The notes beneath the pieces were generated by a model. The model did not search any database. It was given only the letters and a program-made list of their open reading frames with translations, and was not told where the DNA came from. A stretch of 64,000 bases of DNA from Fasciola hepatica. Its lineage: Eukaryota > Platyhelminthes > Trematoda > Plagiorchiida > Fasciolidae. Both the position numbers and the translations under genes were made by a program. Positions 10,505 through 21,830 of the stretch are shown here, piece after piece (within the stretch, counting starts at the first letter, position 1; every line of letters begins with the position of its first letter). Where the stretch lies: NCBI GenBank assembly GCA_948099385.1, contig CANUEZ040000107.1, forward strand, positions 5,084,001 through 5,148,000. Reading direction: 5' to 3'.

Positions 10505-11540
10505 GGTGGGAACCGTTCAACCTCACCGGCATCACCAGCCAGGCGACCTCGGCGGTGGAAATGCAATGAGAGTCGGTAAGGAGAGAGAAGACAGAAGAGG
10601 GCATGCTTATATCCTGTCGTCTAATGTCAGGAGTCTGTCGAACAAGCGAGATGAGCTCGAGGCATGGGTGGTTCAGCACTCGCCAACATTGTTCGCCTTG
10701 ACGGAGACGTGGCTTACCAGTGGGGTGCAGGATTCGGAAGTGGCTATCCCAGGATACACACTTTACCGTGCTGATAGGAGCCAAGCCAGGGGCGGAGGCG
10801 GCTTGGCGATGTACATTCAAGCTGACGTCCCTTCTCTACAGTTGGATCGCCTGATAGGCCCGGAGGGCTTTGGAGAATCTCTTTGGTTTCACGTGAAGTT
10901 GAAACCCAGTGGATTTGAGTCCGTCGGAGTCATTTATCGGTCACCAGAAGCAGATCCTCGCGAAGTACTGACGGGAGTGAGACGTTGGGCTGGCGATGGC
11001 CGCTGTCTAATTTTGGGTGACTCAACTCGCCGAATGTGGAGTGGGAGAACGTGCGGTGCACTGCAGGAGCGGACTCGTTTTCCCGCGAGCTTTTTTCAAC
11101 GGAAATGGAAATTTCCTTGTACCAACACGTCAGAAGGCCGACCCGAACCCAGGATCACCATGCGTCTATCCTAGATCTGGTGATATCTCCAAGGCCGCCC
11201 GATGTTGATCAGATCGAGTACCTACCGCCACTAGGGTGCAGTGACCATGCAGTGTTGACCATCAGCTGGAAAAGAGGAGCGACGTTTGTCCCCAGACCAC
11301 AGGGCGGACTCAACGTCTGGCGAATGTCGTTCCAACGAGTCAGGGAGACTGCATCCTCAGTGATGTGGTATCCGCCAGAACCGCACGACATAGACAAGGC
11401 TTGGGAGGTAATCCGAGATGAAATCCTTCAGTTATGTCTGAATTTTGCTCCACCATCCAGACTGGGGCAGCATGCGAAAGGCCTACCTTGGTTTGACTCG
11501 CAATTTAGGCGTCTTTTGAAGCGTCGGAACCGAGCATAGA
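10446..11540 (+). pseudogene. CR1-like apurinic-type endonuclease (EEP) domain
   Basis: The frame 10446-11174 has SSNVRSLSNKRDELEAWV (EEP strand 1), LTETWL with the catalytic Glu, and VIYRSPEADP. The frame then breaks near 11030, just after CLILGD (the GDFN motif is lost: GDSTRR). The frame 11036-11539 resumes with HHASILDLVIS and CSDHAVLTISW, containing the SDH catalytic triad end. These are standard EEP landmarks of non-LTR retrotransposons. The stop TAG ending at 11539 interrupts the link to the RT, which continues in the same frame. Confidence 0.85.
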
Positions 11541-11605
11541 AACAATGTCAAGCGACTGAAAAGGCATATGATCGATACAGCACCATCCGGAACCAGTGTA
11601 CCCAA

Positions 11606-13264
11606 ATGAAACGAGAAAAACGACGCATCTTCGAGAAGACGTTAGCAATCGACTCGGTTCGAGCACCCAAAGCACTTTTCGCATATCTGCGACGCAGAAC
11701 GCGAACCACAACTGCAATCCCAGCCCTACAGGATGGACACTCGCTGGGAGTTACAGATGAACAGAAGGCAGAGATACTGGCGAGACGCCACTTGTCAGTC
11801 TATGCTCCTGAACAGAGGCGCAATCGTCCCTCACACATTGCCATGGGTGCCCCTCAAATGTCGTGTCAAGAACTCACCGAGGAAGAAGTGGCGGCAACCA
11901 TGCGCACCATTAGAGTCAACCAATCCCCCGGACCTGATGGTGTTCATCCGTTAGTGGTAAAGGAACTGGCCGATGTGTTAACTCAACCGGTCACACGACT
12001 GTTCAACGCCTCTTTAGCAGTGGGAAAGCTCCCCCAAGAATGGAAGAAAGCCGTCCTGGTGCCACTATACAAAGGTGGGGAGAAGGCTGAGGCTGTCAAC
12101 CACCGACCTGTCAGTCTAACACCTGTGGTAGGAAAGGTTATGGGGCGCCTGCTGGCAACGCGAATCCGGGACCATATTGGGGGTATACGACCTATTTTGC
12201 CGACAACAACATGACCGTCCATTAGGTAAGCTTAGGGCTCTTGGTATAGTAGATCCCTTGATTCTGTGGATAGAGGACTTTCTAAAAGGCCGAACCTTTG
12301 CATTACTAGTAGCACAGTCACTGTCAACTTGGCAAGTGGCAGTTAGTGGTGTTACACAAGGATCGGTTCTGGGTCCGCTTCTCTTCCTGGCCCATATCAA
12401 TGACCTACCACCAGTTTTTCAATCGCCGTGCCTCATTTACGCAGACGACCTAAAGATCTGGCGCACGATTACGTCATACGCTGACGAGCACGTTCTTCAG
12501 GGGGACATCAGAGCCCTTGAGAGATGGCCAGATCTGTGGTCACTGCTAGTCAACACCGATAAGTGTGCGCATATGCGAGTAGGGGCACAGTCCAACAGTG
12601 GGAAGTACAATATTCACGGGGCACCCCTTCGGTGTTCTGTCTGCGAAAAAGATCTGGGAGTGATGGTTGCCTCGTCAATAAAAGCGAATCACAACACTGA
12701 TAGAGTTTGTTCGTCAGCATGGAAAACCTGGGGCCAATTACTCGATCATTCGGCCATCTCTCACTCAACGCCTTCAAGGTGCTGTATGCAATCCATGTGC
12801 GTCCCAGGCTAGAATACGGAGGGCCAGCGGTTTTCCCTTGTACGTTGGCAGAGGTGGCAAAGTTGGAAAGAGTACTGAGAGGCGCAACCCGCCTTATCGG
12901 AGGGCTACTTGGGGTCAGCTACGAAGAGCGGCCGAAGATCACAGGGCTGTTTCCACTGGCCTATCGGAGAGGCCGGGGATACTTGATCATCACAAGGCGT
13001 ATCATCGGAGGCGACTTCGGCCCAGAACTACGTGCAGAGCTCCCTCCCCGCGGGCATGGCCGCACGAGAGGACACCCGCTAACTCTAACGAAACTGCATT
13101 CGGTGACCCTCCCTCTGGTGTACCGTCTATCTCGGAGGGTGACCAATGAATCGAACGCACTGCCTGCCGAAGTGGTGGAAGAGACCAAACACACATTGTA
13201 CAGGCGACTTCTGGATAAATTTCTAAAGATGTGGCGAGAGACACACACGAGTCTACATCGATGA
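11606..13264 (+). pseudogene. CR1-like reverse transcriptase, palm deletion
   Basis: The frame 11606-12214 has NQSPGPDGVHPLVVKEL, WKKAVLVPLYKGG and NHRPVSLTPVVGKVM, all fingers/palm landmarks. The frame 12177-12812 resumes at GKLRALGIVDPLILWIEDFL, then VTQGSVLGPLLF and YADDLKIW. The stretch that normally carries GFR...FLDFSKAFDKV (motif A) is missing at about 12185-12215, an apparent deletion of roughly 150-200 bp. The frame 12707-13264 gives the C-terminal domain (RLEYGGPAVFPCTLAEVAKLE, RGHPLTLTKLHSVTLPL, RRVTNESNALPAEVVE). Loss of motif A excludes polymerase activity. Confidence 0.85.
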
Positions 13265-13689
13265 GCTGTGGTGAGGAGGCTTAAACGAGAGAGATACCCT
13301 CTGCCTTTATAATGAAGAATAAATGAAAAGACAACCTACCCGAAGTGACGACCTTGAAAGAATGCGGTGTGCGTTTACGTTTGCTCTGCTGGCGCCGACC
13401 TTGGTTTTGTTTCTTGGGAGGTTTATCACAGTGTAGAAAAAAGTTCTCCCCAAGCGGTAAACGTGGGTCATTAACAGTAACTGTTACCAAATTCCCCAAT
13501 TATTGCTGTGGGTTGGTTGGCTAAAATTCGGAAAATACAATTTTTTTTGCGGAATGCATAATCAAGTAGTGTTTTGCGGAGTTCGATCTTTTGGCTTCGA
13601 AAAACTAGATTTTTTCTTCGCATGAGATCGTGAAGAGAATAATCTGAAAATGCTGCGCTTTATATTTGTATAACCAAATCGTTGCATGG
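13265..13689. other. Spacer between two CR1 3' ends
   Basis: No motif recognised. Confidence 0.3.
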
Positions 13690-14080
13690 TAGGAATTTGC
13701 ACAGCTGAAATGGAAACGTACCCTAGTAGCACCCAGCTCGTTTGTAAAATCGGTGAGTTGGGCCGGGAACTACAGGCGGAATTCCCGCTCAGGAATAATA
13801 ATCGTACCAGAGGACACACCCTGACGCTTCGTAAGGTGCATTCCACCGGCTTACCGGCCATCTATCGATTGTCAAGGAGGGTGACCAATCTCTGGAACGC
13901 TCTACCGACCGAAGTGGTGGAAGAGGAAACCGAGACACTATTCAAGAGGAAATTGGACCAGACCCTAAAGGTTTATTAGCGGAGCACCGAAATCCAGCCG
14001 AGTCAATAGAGTACGATGTGATGGGGCTCATACGGGATGACTTCCCACTGCACTTTACCTGAAGACTGAAGACTGAAGAC
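13690..14080 (+). pseudogene. CR1-like 3' end fragment with short tandem tail
   Basis: The frame 13686-13979 (97 aa) parallels the end of the preceding element: RGHTLTLRKVHSTGLPAIYRL and RRVTNLWNALPTEVVEE align with 13050-13200. It ends with a stop at 13977-13979, and 60-100 bp later comes a tandem GAAGACT-type tail (14061-14081, three units). CR1-clade elements typically end in a short microsatellite instead of poly(A), so this looks like a genuine 3' end of a 5'-truncated insertion. Confidence 0.75.
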
Positions 14081-14084
14081 TGGT

Positions 14085-14367
14085 TTGCGATCGGTTTCCG
14101 GTCGGTTTTTTAGTAGAGATTTTACGCGGATGGACGATAAATCGTTACGAAGAAAATTGACTACCGAAGTGATGTGCGATGCTCGGTTGGCGTTTCACTT
14201 AAATGTATTGGTTTAATTCATCGAAATGTCCTGAAAAAATCAGTATAGATCTTTCTATTTTATTCCATCGAAATGGATGAATTAAGGACAATTATTCGAA
14301 AACTCATAAAACAGTAGATAGAAAAGAGCATCGCAATACGTAATTTGGGTTAGTGAAATAAACCAAA
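14085..14367 (+). repeat. Repeat X, copy truncated at the palindrome boundary
   Basis: About 270 bp also found inverted at 17065-17345 and direct at 21831-22110 (shared landmarks: TAGAGATTTTACGCGGATG, ATGTCCTGAAAAAATCAGTA, AGAAAAGAGCATCG, GTGAAATAAACCAAAG). The match stops at 14367/14368, exactly where the large inverted repeat begins; the other copies continue past this point into GAAGTATATGACGTAC. Confidence 0.75.
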
Positions 14368-14371
14368 GATT

Positions 14372-14620
14372 AGCTTGGTTTTGGCCACACGTTTTCTGCA
14401 TTCTGCTACTCAACCGCTTCTCAGCTGCAGGAGAATGCCGCATCCGACCGAATCAAGGAAGTTTCCGCTGTTACAGAATTGTGTTGAGAAAAACTTCCAC
14501 ACTGCGTCTTACATTGAACAAAGCTACAGATTCCAGTAGTCAACCATGGTCTGTTTTATCGAATTTCAGGTTGCTTTCGATTCGGCTAACAGTGAGTTTC
14601 TCTGGGCATTAATTAAATAA
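14372..14620 (+). pseudogene. RTE-C-like RT fragment in left arm
   Basis: Mixed frames read LLNRFSAAGE...RPNQG, then RNCVEKNF and CFIEFQVAFDSANSEFLWALI, equivalent to the RT block GFR...FIDF-x-AFDS. It is truncated on its 5' side at the palindrome boundary 14368. The same fragment lies in the right arm on the minus strand. Confidence 0.65.
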
Positions 14621-14900
14621 ATCAGGATGTGGTGACAGTACATTGGTTAATACACTAATTAGTTTTGAGCGCACTGCATAACTTTTGGCAGTTACCATTA
14701 CTTTCGGTTCTCAATAAAATGTGCTGCATATGAAAACACTTCCTCATTTAAAAACCGAATATTGCACATAGATTAAACACATTCTCATACTGCATCACCC
14801 GAATTCGGTCGGACGCTGGTTGAAGCAACCCCCTATGACTAGTATCTTAATACTTTACGCCCACAGAGAGCCCAGACAGATAGTAAGCTTATCCTCCTCC

Positions 14901-16794
14901 GCATCATTACCATCATCATACAGCGTTAAACAGTAGGGCAAGCCCCACTGAACACTGCCTCTCTCGTCATGTTACACGTTGAATTAGAAAGTGTGAATAT
15001 ACAAGTGGACAGAGGGTGGACCCCCAGAGGCGGGAAAAGGAAAGAACGCCCTAGTAGCCAACACACGGAATACAGTCTAACCGAACAAACGCACATCGAC
15101 CAATCACTCTGATTCGACAGAACGTGACAACACGATCGCCACTGTTCACGGTTCGCCGCCATATCCCTCAGTGTCTCCAACCAACTGGTAGACGGATCTT
15201 TTGGACCCCAACCACGAAGATGTGAAGCACCTACTTTGCCTAAGCCTCCTGTACATTTTCTCATTCCCTGTTGCCACGTCATCTGTTGACCTCCACGTGG
15301 TTTTTTCCATTCCTGAGGAGGAACGGAGAATAGGACACGGTATGGTAGACGTGTGTTTGCCATGCGTAACACGTGCCACAAACAACGAAATCTACCAACC
15401 TGGATACGCTGTGACAAAACGTTCCCCAAATTAGTACCCAATACTCGCTTTCTGGCCTCAGCATTGCTCACTCGGTCATTCCACCCAATCTTAGCGATAC
15501 TACGTAAACATCTGTGGTCGAAAACCTCAAGACGACGAATATCTTCAGCACGCAGACTCCAAGTTTCGCAACCATACAACAAAACTGAACGCACTGCGGT
15601 ACAGTATACACGCCCTTTCAACTTCAGTGGAATATCAGGTCGGTGCCACAAATGCTTTAGTCCAGTGTACGCCGCTCGAGCCTTGGATATCCATGTGCTC
15701 ACTTCTACTACTGTGCTCTCATCCGTCGTCACGTTGCTCCCGAGGTAACTGAAGCGGTCGACAGTTGCTAGTACCTCCCCATTGAACATCAAGCTCGGGA
15801 TCGTTGACTTCCAGTCTTGTAACATCACTTTACACTTTGAAGGCGCAAAGCACATGCCGAATGGAGCTACAGCTCTTGCGAGTCTATTTAGAGCTAGTTG
15901 CGCAGGTTCCGTGGATTCGAACAAGCAGACGACGTCGTCCGCATAATCGAGGTCACAGCTTTTCACGATTTTCTAGTTCGACGCCCACATCCTGAAGGTC
16001 TTGCAATGCATCCTCCATTATCTCGTCCATGACGAAGTTGAAGAGAAATGGATAAATGGGACATCCCTGTTGAACACCACTGGTCGTTTCGAATGGACTG
16101 GATAGTTCGCCGTAAACCCTTACGCGGCCAGAAGTATGAGAACACAATAATCTCAGTAGATTCACGAACTTCTGTGGTATAACTTTTCGGTGAAGAGCAC
16201 TAAATAGCGCTGTCCGGTCAACTGAATCGAAAGCGCCTTTTAAGTCTAAGAAAACCGTTACTGTCGGTCGACGGCGTGCCTGACGCATCTCAAGTGTTCG
16301 GCGAAGAGTAAAAATCTGACCGATGTATCCTCGACCTGGGCGGAATCCGGCCTGCTGTTCGTGGGTGTTCCTCTCACGAGCCGATGTAAGACGGTGCAGC
16401 AAAATCGAGACTAATACTTAGGTGATTATCGGAATTAAGCTAGTCTCACGATGGTTACTAGTCATTGCGTACTCCCTTCTTGATGATGGGAACAACCAAT
16501 GACTCGCTCCATGTTAAACGAATACGCTCCTCGTCCCGAATGTCACGGAGCGAGGTCGTAAGTGATTTTGTCAAGGTATTTTCACCCAGTTTGAAAAGAA
16601 GTGGGGGAAGCTCGTCAGGACCGGCCGCTTCCCCTCGCTTTAGTAATCGAATACATGACTCCACTTCCACTTCCGATGGGGGGTCAAGTGATACCACCCA
16701 AGGAATCCCAGCTGTTGACACAGGAGTGACTACACCAGCGCGCGACCAGCTAAACTGATCCTTAAAGTATTCGGCCCAACAGTCCAGCCGGAAA
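14901..16794 (-). mobile_element. RTE-like element family B, copy in left arm
   Basis: Minus-strand 5'-truncated RTE copy. RT fingers are at 16458-16721 (VESCIRLLKRGEAAGPDELP), the palm at 15953-16402 and the YADD-to-tail part at 14926-15966. The 3' end has a GAT-rich short tail (plus strand CATCATTACCATCATCATAC at 14902-14921). A second, separately inserted family B copy at 38311-40210 has the same tail type. The 5' side meets a repeat X end near 16795. Confidence 0.85.
14926..16721 (-). pseudogene. RTE-B reverse transcriptase (left arm)
   Basis: Three overlapping minus frames. The first has ESLVVPIIKKGVRND and then a stop. The second (15953-16402) has QQAGFRPGRGYIGQ, FLDLKGAFDSVDR (motif A) and GVQQGCPIYPFLFNFVMDE (motif B); it stops after ENREKL. 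The third (14926-15966) begins with DLDYADDVVCLFE (motif C) and runs through YLGSNVTTDES, GCETWSLRAEDIRRLEVFDHRCLRSI and RCLWHVLRMANTRLPYRVLF. Two frame breaks (near 16458 and 15960) disable it; the polymerase motifs themselves are preserved. Confidence 0.9.
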
Positions 16795-17345
16795 ATCCTA
16801 AATCAGTAGATAGAAAAGAGCATCGTAATAGGTAATTTGGGTTGTTGAAAGAAATCAACGAAGCATATCATGCATTTTAAACGATTCGCAAAAACCGCTC
16901 GAAAACCGGCCAGAAACCGCTCCGAAACCGATCGGTTTTCGGCCAGTTTTTACTATTACGCCGATCGGTTTTCGAGTGGTTTCTGAGTGGTTTGCGACCG
17001 ATTTTCCAGACGGTTTCTGGCCGGTTTCCGAGCGGTTTGTGTCAGTCGTTTGAAGTACGTCATATACTTCTTTGGTTTATTTCACTAACCCAAATTACGT
17101 ATTACGATGCTCTTTTCTACCTACTATTTTATGATTTTCCGAATAATTGTCCTTATTTCATCCATTTCGAGGGAATAAAATAGAGCGATCTATACTGATT
17201 TTTTCAGGACATTTCGATGAATTAAACCAATACATTTAAGTGAAACGGCAACCGAGCATTCCACATTACTTTGGTAGTCAATTTCCTTCGTATCGATTCG
17301 TCGTTCATCCGCGTAAAATCTCTACTAAACAAACCGACCGAAAAC
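16795..17345. repeat. Repeat X block in left arm (two inverted ends, MITE-like)
   Basis: Outer sequences at 16795-16840 and 17065-17140 are inverted copies of one another (AGAAAAGAGCATCGTAAT landmark). Between them (16890-17040) lies a dense array of ACCGNTCGAAAACCGG-like units in both directions that can fold on itself. The right part (17140-17345) continues the unit seen at 14085-14367. This looks like a MITE or nested ends of one DNA-element family. Confidence 0.6.
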
Positions 17346-18719
17346 CGATGGGCGTAATAGTAAAAACCAATCGGTTTTGGAACGGTTTTGCTCCGATTTT
17401 GCTACGAGGGTAGTTATAGAGAATATCGTCGAACCGTTTTTCGGAGGACACGGCAAAAAGATCAGCATCTGCAACTACGGGTTAACAACCGATTTAAAAT
17501 AGTTGGGGTTCCATCTCATGGTCTTTTGTAAAGGACACCACCCGTGTAACGAAACCGCTGCGAAACCGATCGTTTTCCTGCCGGTTTTCGAGCAACTTGA
17601 GGACAGTTTTTGAGCGTTTTTCGGCCGGTTTTTGGCGGTTTGTGCTATGAAGATGACTGATGTTCGAGCAACTTCAGTGCGGTTTGCAACCGATCTTATG
17701 AAAATTGGGCAAAGTCTTTTGTTTTCCCCCACTCCCCGCAAATTACGTTCCCCTCCACTCCGCAGTTCCATTATCACAATGAAATCATTCCACTCATCTC
17801 TCGTACGTCCTTTTACAGCTTTCAAAATAAACCACTTAAAAAACAAAACAGGAAATAATGAAATGAGGAAAAAGTATGAAAATATATACAATGTGTACCG
17901 TATGGCCGTGTCATGTCAATTCATTTTCGAGCTGTGGATGAAGAGACAAAAGTGAAAACGAGAAAGTGATTTTCATGCACGTACAAAAAACATACAATTT
18001 ATCTGAAGCAAGCAGATTATCTGCAACAATGGAAAGGAAAGTACGTTTAAAAATGTGCACAATGTTTAGTGCTAAACTTATTTTGCTTGGAGCGGAATGT
18101 ACATAAACATGTGCATCTTGGATATCATACTAGTCAAACTGAAGACACAGCAAAACATTTAAGTGAAAAAGACGAAATATGTACGGACAGTATTCTTATG
18201 TTTCGTACCATGACTGCTACGAAAACACTAACGAAATTCATCATCATGGCGGCGGTAATGCGCTGTAAACTAAACCTCACTCTCCCGGTGACTGCTCAAT
18301 CTCTGGAATTGGCTAACCACCGCTGAACGTGCTATTCAGTATTATCGTCCGCCAAATATCTGAAGAGTGGATTTGCATACACGGCTTCGATACTGACGTA
18401 TATACTTACAGGTGGCAGTTTGCCCTTGATGGCGGTGATAATACGCATTTCTGCTGCAGACGTTTTGGCCGCGCTGCCGGTCCAGCAGCATTTTATAGCC
18501 AAATTATCAGGGAAAAAACTGCTCTAAACATTTTCTCATTGAGTTAGCAGCGTTTTCGGCGGCCAGTTTAGACAGAATGTCAACTTGGAACGCCAATTTA
18601 AATAAGAAAATATATTAAAAGTGTCTGAAATTGTCCGTCGGTTTTAGATTTTCCAGCTGCATTAGGTCATTACACCTGTAAAATTGACAGTCATGTCATC
18701 GCATGACATAACGTACTCA
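17346..18719. other. Inner part of left arm, no recognised gene
   Basis: More ACCG/CGGTTT-type units at 17370-17690, then AT-rich sequence. Frames of up to 138 aa (17475-17891 on -, 17632-17955 on +) overlap on opposite strands and match nothing I know. Confidence 0.4.
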
Positions 18720-20456
18720 TTGCGTCAAGTGAAACCCGGAAAACGTCAGTAGTGGTGGGGTACAATCTCCAGATCACCCAAATCATGTGTCGCGAAGCCA
18801 AACGACTGATGTGACCGGCTTCCAGCGATGATCGCGATATGGCCAACATCGAGTCATCCGAATAGGTGTTTCAAGAAAATGTTACGCGATTTCTGGTCAT
18901 ATTCCCACATAACTTTCATATTATCGTGATTTTTTCATGATTTCCGTTTGAAGCATATAATTTTCTCATTGGTAAACCACTTGAGTGGTCCAGTCAAAAA
19001 CCGCCCGAAAACCGATGTTACGTACGGGGTACGTCTAAGGAGGTACGCCTAAGGAGGTGGAGACCTAATGCTTATGAGCAAGCACCAGGGAGTCCTACGC
19101 TGATGGAGTTCGGGAACCTTAGATACCGGGATGCGTTCCTCGCAACGGTGGATGAAACTAATATGAATTTCATTGGGGGTATTAAGATAGGACAGCGCAA
19201 CTGTGCATCCCGGAAGGTGACTACGAGACACGAAATTGTTCACATCAACCCAATTATGGATGGAAAAACGGTCATCCTACTTGCCATCCCCTATAGCGCG
19301 TCTCACTACAATAGTTGTGCATAGAACTCAGCGCACATAAAGCGGCCCGGTGTTGTATAGTGCGCTATGGAATGTAATGGCAAGCACAACTATCAATAAA
19401 ACATAATTCAAAAGTCCGGGTGAAGCAAAAAATCTAGGCAGCACTCAAGCAAGTAGTTTGAGTCCGAATCAGATGCGTAACTGCTAAAAAACAGGAGTCG
19501 GAGTACTATCGTCAGTAGCCCAACACACGACTCAAAAGGAGGACATTAAGTATGTGACGCCCAGTATACAGACAGTGGTAGCACCAACAAAAAATCGAAG
19601 TAGGTGGGTGCCGCTGCTGTGTGTTTATAGAAGTCCATCTTTCGATGCGGACGAAGATGAAGGCCTGCTAGAATACGTGTCAGGTTCAACCAGAAATGGG
19701 GAATGTCGATGCTCCCTAGATGGACTGTCAATCGAAATGGGCGCCAGCGGGGTCATTCGACTAACGGCTACATGACCACATTGAGCACAAGGCACTACAG
19801 CACATCCACCAGCATGCTAGATAGACGAAGGGTCAGATACCAGGGCTCTTGGATCCAATGATCTCTAATTTTTTCGTAGAAGTTGATAGAGTGCGAATTG
19901 AAGCCCCCTGGGGAAAAGTGACCACGAAACCCTCGGGTTCCGGTTCCTCCGTCAAAAAGAGAATCCACCAGATAAATGGCGTAGGTCTTACAGAGAATGA
20001 AAGGTGTTTGCTAACGATAGTATAGTCACTAGTTTGGGATACCGTGGAAGAAAGGCATGAAAAGCCTAACTAGTGGACTTAGCCTTGTAGGGCGTGTTAG
20101 ACTTCCTGGGTGGGGTCCAAGAGACCCTCCCACTCAATGGTTAGATACGTTGTGGGATATGGCTAGATGTCTCGATCAGTGGTGCTCTTCCATTCACAAA
20201 CTTTCTTCATAGACTTAATTCCAATAATCTAGTTCTCCACTGAATAATCCCACTTCATTATACATAGAAAACTCGAATAGCGAACAAGCTCGTTTTCGGT
20301 AACATCATCCTCGTGGTTAATAGTTACATTTATAGGTTAGAAATGCACAAATTATGAACAACTTCTGTGTGATAAAGTTTGATTGGATAGTCATCAAAGT
20401 TGGTGTTGCGTAGTTAGGAAGGATAGGAGGGGAAATGTTGTCACCGGGAGAAAGAG
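18720..20456. other. Palindrome spacer (1,737 bp)
   Basis: Not repeated elsewhere in the window except for two scraps: CCGCCCGAAAACCGATG near 19001-19017 (repeat X-like) and an RTE-A tail at 20085-20215. A tandem direct repeat of about 17 bp occurs at 19026-19060 (GTACGTCTAAGGAG, then GTACGCCTAAGGAG). Frames of up to 73 aa only. Confidence 0.5.
20085..20215 (+). pseudogene. RTE-A C-terminal tail scrap
   Basis: One + frame reads GRVRLPGWGPRDPPTQWLDT followed by LWDMARCLDQWCSSI, the final block of RTE-A proteins (compare 41560-41600 and 49150-49260). Confidence 0.7.
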
Positions 20457-21830
20457 TGAGTACGTTATGTCATGCGATGACATGACTGTCAATTTTACAG
20501 GTGTAATGACCTAATGCAGCTGGAAAATCTAAAACCGACGGACAATTTCAGACACTTTTAATATATTTTCTTATTTAAATTGGCGTTCCAAGTTGACATT
20601 CTGTCTAAACTGGCCGCCGAAAACGCTGCTAACTCAATGAGAAAATGTTTAGAGCAGTTTTTTCCCTGATAATTTGGCTATAAAATGCTGCTGGACCGGC
20701 AGCGCGGCCAAAACGTCTGCAGCAGAAATGCGTATTATCACCGCCATCAAGGGCAAACTGCCACCTGTAAGTATATACGTCAGTATCGAAGCCGTGTATG
20801 CAAATCCACTCTTCAGATATTTGGCGGACGATAATACTGAATAGCACGTTCAGCGGTGGTTAGCCAATTCCAGAGATTGAGCAGTCACCGGGAGAGTGAG
20901 GTTTAGTTTACAGCGCATTACCGCCGCCATGATGATGAATTTCGTTAGTGTTTTCGTAGCAGTCATGGTACGAAACATAAGAATACTGTCCGTACATATT
21001 TCGTCTTTTTCACTTAAATGTTTTGCTGTGTCTTCAGTTTGACTAGTATGATATCCAAGATGCACATGTTTATGTACATTCCGCTCCAAGCAAAATAAGT
21101 TTAGCACTAAACATTGTGCACATTTTTAAACGTACTTTCCTTTCCATTGTTGCAGATAATCTGCTTGCTTCAGATAAATTGTATGTTTTTTGTACGTGCA
21201 TGAAAATCACTTTCTCGTTTTCACTTTTGTCTCTTCATCCACAGCTCGAAAATGAATTGACATGACACGGCCATACGGTACACATTGTATATATTTTCAT
21301 ACTTTTTCCTCATTTCATTATTTCCTGTTTTGTTTTTTAAGTGGTTTATTTTGAAAGCTGTAAAAGGACGTACGAGAGATGAGTGGAATGATTTCATTGT
21401 GATAATGGAACTGCGGAGTGGAGGGGAACGTAATTTGCGGGGAGTGGGGGAAAACAAAAGACTTTGCCCAATTTTCATAAGATCGGTTGCAAACCGCACT
21501 GAAGTTGCTCGAACATCAGTCATCTTCATAGCACAAACCGCCAAAAACCGGCCGAAAAACGCTCAAAAACTGTCCTCAAGTTGCTCGAAAACCGGCAGGA
21601 AAACGATCGGTTTCGCAGCGGTTTCGTTACACGGGTGGTGTCCTTTACAAAAGACCATGAGATGGAACCCCAACTATTTTAAATCGGTTGTTAACCCGTA
21701 GTTGCAGATGCTGATCTTTTTGCCGTGTCCTCCGAAAAACGGTTCGACGATATTCTCTATAACTACCCTCGTAGCAAAATCGGAGCAAAACCGTTCCAAA
21801 ACCGATTGGTTTTTACTATTACGCCCATCG

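Larger units (their letters stand above)
9580..13264 (+). mobile_element. CR1-like non-LTR retrotransposon, nearly full length but inactive
   Basis: Order: ORF1 with a PHD-like zinc-binding stretch (9580-10504), endonuclease (10446-11540), reverse transcriptase (11606-12812) and C-terminal domain (12707-13264). The set and order match CR1-clade elements (fluke/schistosome Pido-like elements are candidates). The breaks are a frameshift near 11030, an in-frame TAG at 11537-11539, a deletion near 12190 and a frameshift near 12700-12800. A second copy of the 3' end lies at 13690-14080. Confidence 0.8.
14368..18719 (+). repeat. Giant palindrome, left arm (4,352 bp)
   Basis: Reverse complement of 20457-24808; paired coordinates sum to 39176 throughout, so no indel separates the arms. 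All long reading frames of one arm recur unchanged in the other (e.g. 14926-15966 and 23210-24250). I found only four base differences, at 14545, 14578, 14630 and 14762, all transitions in the outer 400 bp. The arm carries an RT fragment, an RTE-B copy and a repeat X block. Confidence 0.95.

Noticed and set aside
15353..15748. 131-aa antisense frame (mirrored at 23428-23823, similar at 38768-39163)
   Set aside because: Open only because it is antisense to the conserved RTE-B thumb/tail; no independent motif.
16890..17690. CRISPR-like array from the regular ACCG/CGGTTT units
   Set aside because: The units are irregular, occur in both directions and have no unique spacers; eukaryotic context.
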